This document shows, piece by piece, positions 36,384 through 51,836 of a stretch of DNA of 64,000 nt. Within the stretch, counting starts at the first letter, position 1; every line of letters starts with the position of its first letter. This stretch comes from Hormiphora californensis (lineage: Eukaryota > Ctenophora > Tentaculata > Cydippida > Pleurobrachiidae): positions 3,268,847-3,332,846 of the forward strand of contig CM035355.1 of NCBI GenBank assembly GCA_020137815.1, in the 5' to 3' direction. The notes beneath the pieces are model-generated. The model saw only the letters and a program-made list of their open reading frames with translations, had not been told where the DNA came from and did not search any database. Both the position numbers and the translations under genes were made by a program.

Positions 36384-36540
36384 AAATCAGGAGGGTGTTA
36401 GTGGGTGTTAATGCACATGCTAGAAATCAGGGAGGGTGTTAGTGGGTGTTAATGCACATGCTAGAAATCAGGGAGGGTGTTAGTGGGTGTTAATGGGTGC
36501 TAATGCACAAGCTACACAGAAATCAGGGAGGGTGTTAGTA
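36384..36540. repeat. ~41-bp tandem repeat carrying the acceptor of exon 36381-36213
   Basis: Three to four copies in transcript sense of CTAGCATGTGCATTAACACC...CTCCCTGATTT. The copy against the exon reads CTCCTGATTTAG, the functional acceptor; inner copies read CTCCCTGATTTCTAG. Confidence 0.8.
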
Positions 36541-36645
36541 TTTGTTATGTTCTAACCCTCCTTACAATTCGCTGAGCGCGCGAAAAAAGGGCCGAGCTAG
36601 GTAAGTTAGTATAACAAGGATTAAACAAGGGGGGTTGTGTGTGTG

Positions 36646-36680
<35 letters not shown>

Positions 36681-36910
36681 ACGGAAGCCGCCAGTAATTA
36701 AGATGGGGTACTTCACCCCTCCCTCCAGTCTCCTCCAACTATTGAAGAATTGAAAGGTCGAACAGCTTAGTACAAAGTTAAAAACGAGTTATATAAATTG
36801 AAGCCGATTAGACAGACATTACCGGGCATTTACTGGATACAATTCTTCAATTCGAATAAATATATATGCAGTGCGATAGAAAGAGAGAAGCAATGGAGAG
36901 AGAGAAGCAA

Positions 36911-36952
<42 letters not shown>

Positions 36953-38144
36953 CAAAGAAGAAAGAGAGAGCAAAGAGGGAGAAGACAGAGAGACGAAGGT
37001 AAAGAAACAGCAGAAAGAACAAGATAGTAAGAGGAATTAAGCAGAGAAGGAGAGGTAGAAAGATACATGGAGAAAGAAAGAGAGAACAGCAGAATGAGAT
37101 TGAGTCAAAGAAAGAGAGAGATAGAGAGAGAGAGAGAAGATGAGAGATGAGAAGAGAGAGAGAGAGAGAGAGAGAGAGGGCAGCCATAAGCTCGCTGTTT
37201 GCCACGAAGATCTGGTACAAATTAATACGTATGTATTATTAGCCGCTTCCGCCCGAACGAGAGAGAGGAGATAGATGAAATAAAGACGAGAGAGATAGAG
37301 TATATAGTAGGAGAGCGAGTAAAAGATGAATCGAGCGGCCGGAGAATAAGCATCGAGTAGATCGAGAGAGAGATGCGAATTTAGAAAGACCATAGGAGTA
37401 GTAAAGATATGAGAGTGTCCTAGTAATAGCTCAGAAATGTAAAGATGTAATGCTTTAGTAAAAAGAAGGTCAAATTATTACTAAAGCAAACAGAGATTTA
37501 AGTTTTGATAAGAGGACGAGAACAACTAAAATTATTAGAAGAATATAATTCCAAACAGAGCCGACCAACTAAACACACACAACACGTTACCAAAACACTG
37601 AGAGAGGGAGGGTTAGGAGGGAGCGCGCGTTGACCCTCTGCCGACAACTGTCGCGTCAACATGATTTGAAATGCCGCGCGCCCTCCCCCAACACAGGCCG
37701 GGGGAGGGAGAAGTGGGCCAAGGGGCTGTGTCTTCATTGAAATCTGAGATCTTGGCGAGTTGGGTGGATTTTTTTAAGAATGTGAGAAGGGAGTGAGAGA
37801 TGAATGTTAACAAGGGGGAGAAAAACAGAGAGAATGGGTAATAGCTGATAATAAATTACTATTTTACACACAGTACACACACGCAGTAATTAGGGACGCA
37901 ATTATCTCTTCTGTAGCTCTCCCTCTCTCTTTTCTCTCTCTTTTCTCTCTCTCACTCTCTCGGGTGCACCGAGAAACATTTAAAACAAAGCAAACATAAT
38001 AGCAGTCTAACACAATAGCTCTACACTTAAAAACGCGCATAAATTGGGTAATATTATGCATCACTAAAACTGATCAAAACTTCTTCAACCACTCAATTGA
38101 TACAATACGGGGGTGGTATAGAGGGTGGCCGATAAATAAACAAA
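36541..38144. other. Intergenic stretch with (TG)n and GA-rich arrays
   Basis: (GT)n at 36630-36678; GA-rich 36885-37180. No gene recognised between the zinc-finger gene and the SCP2 gene. Confidence 0.4.
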
Positions 38145-42861
<4,717 letters not shown>

Positions 42862-42897
42862 CTTCTAGAATAGGATGATTACTCTTACAGAGAGAGA

Positions 42898-42965
<68 letters not shown>

Positions 42966-43231
42966 TAGAGAGAGAGAGAAAGAGAGTTGTAGTATAAGGA
43001 AAATTCAAAATGCATGTATGCATAAGAGAAAAAAAGATGATAAGAGAGAGAGAGAGGGAGAGAGAGAGAGAGAGAGCGGGAGAGAGAGAGAGAGTGTGTA
43101 TATGTTTGGAAGGAATAAAGGAATGAGCTTTGGCAAATTTCCAGAACGGAGAACATGTGTGTGTAGTGGAAGGATAGGAGCATTTACAGCACAGCAAGTT
43201 ACGTTTTGTACCGTGGGTTGGTATTATAATA

Positions 43232-44045
43232 CAGTCAGACCCCGATTTAACGGCCCCCGATTTAGCGGCACCCCGATTTAACGGCAGGATAAAAATTTTT
43301 CAAAGGTGTAACTGTATCAACAACGTCCGAATCGTGTTTCGAATCGGTGCATCTTATTGCATGTCTTGCCGGTAATTAGACGGTTCGAAACGAACAGATA
43401 TGTGATCCCCATGAGGCCCATCGAATCGCAATTTTGACACATGTTTAACTGGCTCTATGGAGATCACGTATCGGTTCGTTTCGAACCGTCTAATTAGCGA
43501 CAGGACGTGCGATAAGATGCACTGATTCGAAACACGATTCGGACGTGGTTGATATACCAAAATTTGCATAACTTTTTTTGAAAAATTTTACAGAATGATT
43601 GGCAATGCTTTGATCGGTGCTCCCCATGAATTTTCAGAGAAAAAGATATTTTGAAATTCAAATTCTTCCTCACCCCGCTTAAAGTGCCCCGATTCGGCAT
43701 GGTATCACGTATCGGTTCGTTTCGAACCGTCTAATTAGCAGCAAGACATGCGATAAGATGCACTGATTCGATAAACGATTCGGACGTGGTTGAATGATAT
43801 AGACCTTAGAAATTTTAATAACTTTTTTTGAAAATTTTGAAAATTATTTTCTTTTTCTAATCAGAAATTATCATGTAATCAATACATGGACATTGTATTT
43901 AACACTTAGAGGTGTTTTAGTATAGCATTTTGGACAAAAATAGGGTTTTATAGGCCAAATATGCTCTACCCCGATTTAACGGACACCCCGATTTAACGGA
44001 CGAAACCCTTTCCCCCGAGGGTGCCGTTAAATCGGGGTCCGACTG
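43232..44045. mobile_element. 814-bp pogo/Tigger-like element, TA flanks
   Basis: Left CAGTCAGACCCCGATTTAAC; right inverse ends GGGGTCCGACTG; TA at 43230-43231 and 44046-44047. The interior has nested inverted blocks (GTTCGAAACGAAC; ACGATTCGGACGTGGTTGA) repeated at 43330-43560 and 43690-43790. No transposase frame. Confidence 0.8.
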
Positions 44046-44079
44046 TAGCGATATCACTCACTCCCCTCGACTAGAGGGG

Positions 44080-44405
44080 TGCCTGGTGAAAACTTAACAC
44101 GAACTCGAGTGCTACCAGAAATCATCAAAATCTTCGATTTTCACCATGTTACCAATATTTTAGAGGTTTGATGTCAACGGCAATCTATTCTACGTGCAAA
44201 AATAGGGGTGACCTAAATCTTACTCTAACTAATTATAAAATTCCAGGCTCCATATTTTACGTATCCAATCCACTAAACACGGGAAAATTCTCATTTTAGA
44301 ATTACATACTTTATTCCCGCACTGTAGCGGCATTATATAGACCCTACGGCCTACAAGTAATGGTTTCTGGTAGCACTCGAGTTTGTGTTAAAACTTTACC
44401 AGGCA
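44080..44405. mobile_element. Foldback MITE
   Basis: TGCCTGGTGAAAACTTAACA ... mirrored at 44362-44405 with few mismatches. No ORF. Confidence 0.75.
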
Positions 44406-44409
44406 AGCC

Positions 44410-46138
44410 GAGCTCTCTCCCTTTCTTTCAACATCTCTCTCTCCCTCTCTCTAGACTCCTTTCACCCAGGATAGGTAGACATTATAGGTATTATTATGAC
44501 CTCCACGATGAAGAAAACATTAAATTTATTATTTTTCTCATTCAACTAAAATATGATACTCCTAAACTAAGACACCCAGGCCTGCAGCAACTCAGTCCCT
44601 CTCTATTTCTGCTGTCTGTAATTACCCACTTACACACAGCCCACGGGGGAATTAGACATTTCGAGAGAGAGAGAGGGAAGATATATGATAAGTAAGGGTA
44701 GATGGGAGAACAAGAATCGGTCAAATATCTGAAAAAAAAGAAACTGCAACTATTTGGTCCATCATATTTTAGGTGCAAACTTAACAACATATCCATTTAG
44801 ATGGTTTATTAATCATTTGTCTAGCCGTATTAAATTTAAATTATATGTATGCTGTTTTTATGAAGAAGGCCTTTTTTAGAAATGGCAGGAATCAAACTGT
44901 TCCTAGCAAAGTGAGAAATATAAAGTGTATGTTGTTATTAAGGTTTTTTAGCCAGCGCCATGCCTTTATTATTTGGGTATATGGTGCTAGTTGTCCTATA
45001 CTTATATGGCGTTACCACGATACATGATTAAATCACCCGCCAATTGAACCCCAAAATCACGGGTATTTTATTACTCCTCGGTACTGTTTTGAAGGATACA
45101 GCTAGCTATTGCTTGAACAGATTTACCGTTTCACAGCTAAGACAAACATTCACGGACAGATTTTCTGAACTCTCTTCTTTTGTCGTTTTCGAAAACGATC
45201 CTTATTCCCTTCAGGGATCCTTATTCCCTTCAGGGGATCCTTATTCCCTTCAGGGGATCCTTTTTCCCTTCAGGGGATCCTTTTTCTCTTCAGGGGATCC
45301 TTTTTCTCTTCAGGGGATCCTTTTTCTCTTCAGGGAATACAGAGGGAATACAGAGGGAATACAGAGGCAACTGCAGTGCACGTGGAAAATTCTATCGGTA
45401 AGCAATGATTGCCTTGTTTAAATGTTTAAATTATTATCGCTGGCGTTACAGTAAAAAGGTATTTTTTAAATGCATTATTGTTTAATTATGTACTTTTTAA
45501 GTTATACTGACTTGTTCTATTAGTTACCCCGGGTTTTGGAAATAAACCCTCAGAGAGGATATTTTATCGGTTATCCCTAGGAGTAGGATACTGGATAAGA
45601 GGTAGCTAGTAGTTACTGAGGAGTGAGTCATGTTAAGGCGGTAAATATTGAAGCAAAGTCCAGAGGTCCACTAGGGCAGTAGGACGGTTGATCACGTTTA
45701 AAGCGTGGCGAGCATCAGCTCAGTCTATTCATCTGAATACAATTCTCTCAATGAGTGAACAGCAGCTTCTCCTGGCTGGCAGCGAGATGAAGATGACCGG
45801 TAGCCTGAATTATTTAATTGTAGTAATGCTCGACCCACTGTCGAAGTTTTTTGAAGTTTTGACGGATGACTTTGCCAACATCGATAGGTCTTACACCAAA
45901 ATTCTCGTTTACGGTAATTAGCTTACAGGACCAAAAAGCAGCTCCTCTAACTCCTAAGTCTACGTTGGCATACGTTGCAGGCCCCTTATAATATAATATA
46001 TATTGCGGGGGTGCGCGCATGAGGGGGCTGCAGCGCATTCCAAAAGTCTACGTTGAACGTCGCGGAAAGATCTCACAATCAAGATTTTTAAAAACGGAAG
46101 CGAGATTTTTAAAAAACGGAGCGGCAATAGGGATCCCT
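44410..46138. other. Intergenic stretch with a 21-bp minisatellite
   Basis: About seven GGGATCCTTATTCCCTTCAG units at 45199-45335, in-frame (DPYSLQG) in an otherwise unconvincing 125-codon frame. An unrecognised 78-codon plus frame at 45688-45921. A repeat fragment at 45962-46036 is shared with ~16905-16970. Confidence 0.5.
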
Positions 46139-46227
46139 AAAAAAGTTCAGTATTTACACAGAGTTTACACAGTCTTTACTCAGTCGTTACACCCAGAGCG
46201 CCCGCGCCGCTCTGGGTGTAACGACTG
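46139..46227. mobile_element. Left part of a GGGATCCC element split by a LINE
   Basis: AGGGATCCCTAAAAAAGTTC ... CTGGGTGTAACGACTG. Resumes at 50236, as shown by the uninterrupted copy at 11989-12403. Confidence 0.85.
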
Positions 46228-47199
46228 AAAATGAAAATGAAAATGAACTTCAATATTTATATTTGAGTCATATAAGTGACTCGTCCCGCTCTCACACTAT
46301 AGACATATACAAATAAGTCATATATATATCCTACAAGGCTGAGAGGCTTAGAGCTACAGCAGTTACCTAAAGCGGGCTTGCGACTGAGATGGACAGTAGG
46401 CACAGAAACAATGATCTAATAACTATATGGATAGAATGCAATGGGTAGATTTAACAGTAAAAAATAAATAACTAAGTTAATTAATTATTAAGTTAGAAAT
46501 AGTTTAATAAGTTAACTAACTATAACTTGCTCCTCACATTCACACACACACATGTCACACACACACACACACATGTCACACATACACACACGTCACACAC
46601 ACAACCGCACCAAAAACAACGCCTTCACACGTCACAAACATACAAACATTGTCAAGATTAGTCGGTATAATAAATTAATTAAAAAGTTATCACCACAAAA
46701 AGGATGTAAATTAAACCTAATATTTACCCAAAAACGGCATAAAGTTATAAATAGCATATCGTTATCACCTTATCACACACGCGGTTTGAACATTAAGCAT
46801 TTAAGATTAGACAATCCATTACGTTTACACAGGTTGCATTTTTCAACAGTATTTCACCACTTTCAAATGTTCATATTGGGTACGCTGCGTTAGCTGTGTT
46901 TTCATTCGTTTCGTTTGGCGTGCACGTCACACGATTCGTTTCGGGTAACTGATTTCTCCTGGCCCATACTCGGCCAATTCTCTTTACCCTCATCTCTACC
47001 CTACATCTCAAAAGCCAAGATTTTGTCTATTTAGAATTCACACACCAACGAACGAACAAATACTCTCAAAAACTTAACCTAACTCTGGAAAATAAAGATG
47101 GTCACTCTCCTAACTCTGGATGGTGGAGGATAGGGATGATGGAGAGTGTTTAGGAATGTTGAAGTGATATAGGGACAAGGATGGATGTAGGGAGGGAGG

Positions 47200-47525
47200 G
47201 CAGGACTGATGAAGGAGGGTAGGACTGATGAAGGAGGGTGGGACTGATGAAGGAGGGTAGGACTGATGAAGGAGGGTGGGACTGATGAAGGAGGGTAGGA
47301 CTGATGAAGGAGGGTGGGACTGATGAAGGAGGGCAGGACTGATGAAGGAGGGTGGGACTGATGAAGGAGGGTAGGACTGATGAAGGAGGGTGGGACTGAT
47401 GAAGGAGGGCAGGACTGATGAAGGAGGGTGGGACTGATGAAGGAGGGCAGGACTGATGAAGGAGGGTAGGACTGTTGAAAGAGGGTAGGACTGATGAAGG
47501 AGGGGGTAGGACTGATGAAGGGGGT
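47200..47525. repeat. 19-bp minisatellite in LINE 3' UTR, ~16-17 copies
   Basis: Unit GGACTGATGAAGGAGGGTA/G with alternating A/G and some C variants, suggesting a 38-bp higher-order period. Confidence 0.9.
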
Positions 47526-47638
47526 AGCCGGTAGCACAGGATAATAAAGGGTGTTGAGGACAGAGGATGATGGATGTTGGAGGTCAGCAAGTAGATGGTG
47601 GGATAGGTCGGAGTTTCCAGGAGGTAAGAGGAAGGAAA

Positions 47639-50235
47639 TTAGTCGTAGGCAAGGTTGAACAGGTAGGTCTTTAGTGATTTTTTGAAGGTTACCACAGATT
47701 CACTGTTTCTGATGTATTTTGGCAGTTTATTCCATAGTTTCGGTGCCGTGACACTGAAAGCTTTTTCAGTGACCTTGTACTTGGTATGACATTCCTCTAA
47801 TCTTGAAACATCTTCATCTACTCTGAGTCTCTTCACTTTTGTTTGCCTCCTTTGGATCATTTCTGTCATATAGCTTGGGGATCTACCATTTAGGGCATTG
47901 TATATCATCAGACATGCTTTAAACTCGATACGATGTTTCACGGGAAGAAAGTGGGACTTCTTCCTTAGTTCTGTGACCCCTCTCCTGCTTCTTTGACCAT
48001 GTATGAAGCGTGTGGCTGCATTTTGCAGTAATTGGAGTCGTTTAACGTCTGATTCTTTCGACCTTAGTAGTAATGCGTTGCAGTAATCTATCCTCGAGTG
48101 TATCAAGGTGTTAACAAGGAGAGTCTTCTGGTGTTTGTTCAGCTTACTAGCTATCCTCCACATGTTTGTCAGCTGAAGGTTGCCCATCTGAACTATCCGC
48201 GATACATGTTTGGTCATGTTGAGCTCTTTGTCGAACATAACTCCCAGGTTCTTTGCAGCATCAGTAACTCCTATTTCTTCATCTTCAGTTATAGAGACTG
48301 TTTCCGGTGCATCTGTTTTATCCCATCTGGTTCTTAGTATCATTACTTCGGTCTTGTTAGGATTGAGCTTCAGGAGATTTTGAGCCATCCAGAGTCGTAT
48401 ATGGGCAACACATTTTTGCACCTGGCTCATTGCTGACTGTAGGTCCTGAGGCACAAATGAAATGGAGAGTTGGGTATCATCAGCGTACATATGGATGTTT
48501 AGATTGTACAACTGAGCGATTCTCTCCAGGTCTCGGGTGTATAAAATGAAAAGGAGGGGCCCCAAAATACTCCCCTGAGGGACTCCTATTTTCATATCCA
48601 CAGCTGCAGATTCGTTTGGTCCAATCTTTACTCTTGCTGTTCTTTTCTCTAGATAAGACTCGATCCATTTCAACACCTTACCAGTGATGCCATAATCATG
48701 TTTGAGTCGTTGGATTAGTCTGGAGTGGGAGATCGTGTCAAAGGCTGCGGATAAATCCAACAGCACTAAAATGACTTTCGTTTTCTTGTCCATTTGTATC
48801 AGGATATCATTCACAATCTTAACAGTGGCGGTCTCACAGCTATGTGCTTCCCTGTACGCTGACTGAACGGAGCTGAACAGTTTATTTGTCTCTATATGCT
48901 GTGTCAATTGCTGGGCAACACACTTTTCCAGTATCTTGGATATAAACGACAAGTTTGATATTGGCCTATAGCTGCTGAGTTCATCAGGGTCGAGGTCTTT
49001 GTTCTTGAAGGAAGGGCGTATAACAGCTGATTTTAGGTTAGTTGGGACCACTCCATCAGACATACTGCGGTTGACAATCTTAGATATGATGGGCAGGAGT
49101 TCTGGTAGTGAACTGCCGACCATGGTTGATGGGATAGGGTCCAGCGGGCAGTGTTTCTTGTTCATACTCCGGATGATAGATACTAGTTCAGTGTCAGAAA
49201 CTGCCTTAAACATTGAGAGATTAGGGCAGTTATGGGATGATGGTTGTTGTGGAATAGGTGGTAGATCTGCTGAGTAGGCAGGGTCTTCTTTGATTTTCTC
49301 GTAGATCTTATCAATCTTGGAGGTAAAATACTGCATCATCTTGTCTGGAAGCGTCTCTGGTTCATCTGTGGTTGGTAACTGCTTCGGAACTTTCTCTTTG
49401 CCAAGAAGATAGTTTAAGATCTGATATGTAGCAGCAGGGTTACCTTCAGCAGCTTCAAGGCGGTTTCGGAAGAACATCTTTCTAGCTCGAGTAAAAACAA
49501 TCTTGGCTGCACGAATCTCAGTGGTGAACTCCTTCTCTGCATCAAGTACTTTTTCATGGGGAACGGTTTTACCTTTGTTCTTTCTCTTCAGAGCTTGCTT
49601 TAATACTTTCTTGTATCTTCGTTCAGCTCTCCTTCTCCTTCGAAGGGCATCGTAACACTCCTGATTAAACCATAGAGGTTTGTTTGAGAGTTTGATGTCT
49701 TTGTCTTCGATCGGTGCAAGTTCGTCTAGTATTTGTTCCAGTGTACTGTTGTATAGTTCAACACATTCCTCCACGGTGTTCGGGAGTGGTTGTTTACAGA
49801 GTTTTGAATCAAGTATACGCTTCCTCAAAGTTTCAATCGAAAGTTTCTTCAGCGATCTCCCAGTAACTGTTTTGCAGCTTGGTTTTCTGTTTGCTGATCC
49901 ACAGTGCAGATGGAATTCAATGAGAAAATGGTCAGGAACCTCAGGGGTAGGGGTAACATTCACCGAGCTTACTGATGGGAGATCCTTCGTCAATACAAGG
50001 TCTAGTGTTCCACCTAGAATATGGGTCGGTTCCTGGACATGCTGGACCCACCCATGGTCTGCAAGGATCTGTTGAAAACCATTTGAAAAAGAACAAGTCG
50101 CAGTTTCGATGTGTATATTGAAATCACCAGTTATCACAAGGTGACCAGACATTGATGAAAATGAAGATAGGATGGCTTCAAAATCATCAAGAAACTCTGT
50201 GTGCTTGGAGTGATTTGGGGGGCGATAGAGTACAG
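47639..50235 (-). pseudogene. Truncated LINE ORF2: partial endonuclease plus intact reverse transcriptase
   Basis: The frame is open from the truncation to TAA/TAG near 47639 (~866 LINE-derived codons). Endonuclease remnants: GDFNIHIE, HILGGTLDLVL, PDHFLIEFHL; the N-terminal catalytic Asn and Glu blocks are lost. Reverse transcriptase complete: SSYRPISNLSFISKILEKC, LLDLSAAFDTISH, GVPQGSILGPLLF, YADDTQLSISF. It ends with the KLWNKLPKYIRNS block. The frame accidentally continues ~27 codons into the MITE (to 50314), which is not LINE protein. Not mobile by itself. Confidence 0.9.
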
Positions 50236-50430
50236 CGTCTTTCGCACTCGATTTGCAGCGGTTTCGGAAACTTTTTTCGCCGCAGCGCTCAATTTTGTCA
50301 ATTGTGCAGCACACAATCCAATATTTTCTTGGAAAAAGCCACTGTGCGCAGCACGCGCCGCTCTGGGTGTAACGACTGAGTAAAGACCGTGTAAACTCTG
50401 TGTAAATACTGAACTTTTTTAGGGATCCCT
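50236..50430. mobile_element. Right part of the split GGGATCCC element
   Basis: Begins CGTCTTTCGCACTCGATTTG and ends TTTAGGGATCCCT. It keeps the empty TA site (GTGTAAACTCTGTG) that is occupied at 12246-12364 in the other copy. Confidence 0.85.
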
Positions 50431-50792
50431 ATCCAGGCTTTATTTTTTATTTAGAACTGATCTTGTATTGCGCGCGTACGTAAATTGAAGTCAGCTGCGC
50501 GGATTATTATTTGCGCGTACCATAATAGGGCTGGATCTCGCGCGAAGGTTCTTATCTTTCTGGGTTTGCGCGTTCCACCGTCTCAGAAATGACGCAATAT
50601 CGCCGTGGACGATCGATTGTGAAACAAAAAGCTCAATAGAAAACCCCGGGGCCCAGTTTGTTGTTTCTTCAAAAGAAAGCCAGATCTTGGGGTGGATTTG
50701 AATTAGTTCAGAAATAACATTAACATGATACAATAACACACTCTTTATCAACACAATCACAAACTGGGTACTTCACAGTCTCTTTTATTGGT

Positions 50793-51747
50793 TTATCTTA
50801 GGAGAGCACCCACTACACTCTTCACATTTAGGGCCCTCAGATCCGGGTATTGCTGGCCCGTTCCAACAAATACAATGGGCTGACCCGTTATGTAGGTCAT
50901 TGAAATAGCAGCACCGACCTGTAGCAGGGAGAGATACAGTGAGAGAAGTTATAAAACTTTCTGTTTGTAAGTGCTACAATTCGAACTTTTGGATAACCGA
51001 AAAAGTGACATAGATTGAGGTCAGGAAAACCTAGTTTTAAACGACCCTATAAATGTAATTACCTTGTCATCAATGCAGTCAAATTTGGTTAAGAGAATTC
51101 CATCTATAATGGATTTAGTACCTGCCTCAGCACTAACGTTGTTATCAATCAGGGCCTGGTTAAACTTAACCAGTTGATCAACCTGAGAGGGAGGGGGTCA
51201 GCAACAAGGCGCAGAGTAGCTGGGGAGGGTGGTTTGAACTAGTGTGTTCAAGAGTATGCTGTGCGGCACAAGAGATAGAGATTATACTGAAACCAAAGAA
51301 CAGAAGATTACATAATTGGGGTTGTTCCGTAAATTGAAATGTGTGTATCCGCTGGTGTGTACTAGCTCTCTCTTTACATCTTGGTCTCTCTTTACATCTT
51401 GCTCTCTCTTTACATATTTCTTACCGCTTCATTTCCTACTAGAGCCTCGCCCACGAAGAGTGTCAGATCAGGTTTGTTTAGTGCCACTAGTTTACTGAGG
51501 GCTCTCATCAGGGGCTCATTGTCCTGCATTCTACCCGCAGTATCAACCAATACAACGTCAAAACACCTGTCTTTTGCATATTTGATCGCTTCAAATGCCA
51601 AACCTGAAAGAGTGGGTACTAATTAATATAATATATGCCAAAAACTAACAGAAATTAGTTGGCTGGAAAGGTGACCACTTTTATTGTCAAACTTACACCT
51701 TTGCCCTCTCCGGGTTGTTTCATCATTATATTTCCCTCTCACTTTGA

Positions 51748-51836
<89 letters not shown>

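Larger units (their letters stand above)
46228..50235 (-). mobile_element. 5'-truncated CR1/L2-like LINE inserted in the GGGATCCC element
   Basis: On the minus strand the 3' end is an (ATTTTC)n tail at 46228-46245. The 3' untranslated region includes a 19-bp minisatellite. The 5' end breaks inside the endonuclease domain at the junction with the MITE. This is the expected result of incomplete target-primed reverse transcription. Confidence 0.85.

Noticed and set aside
45044-45421. 125-aa plus-strand frame with DPYSLQG repeats
   Set aside because: Created by a 21-bp minisatellite; no homology, no exon partners seen.
45688-45921. 78-aa plus-strand frame (MSEQQLLLAGSEMKMTGS...)
   Set aside because: Not low complexity, but no recognised family, splice partner or conserved motif; left unannotated as a gene.
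47200-47525. CRISPR-like array
   Set aside because: No spacers; simple 19-bp head-to-tail minisatellite in a eukaryotic LINE 3' region.
50237-50314. N-terminal 27 codons of the 891-codon LINE frame
   Set aside because: Comparison with 11989-12403 shows this part is MITE sequence fused by the insertion, not endonuclease.
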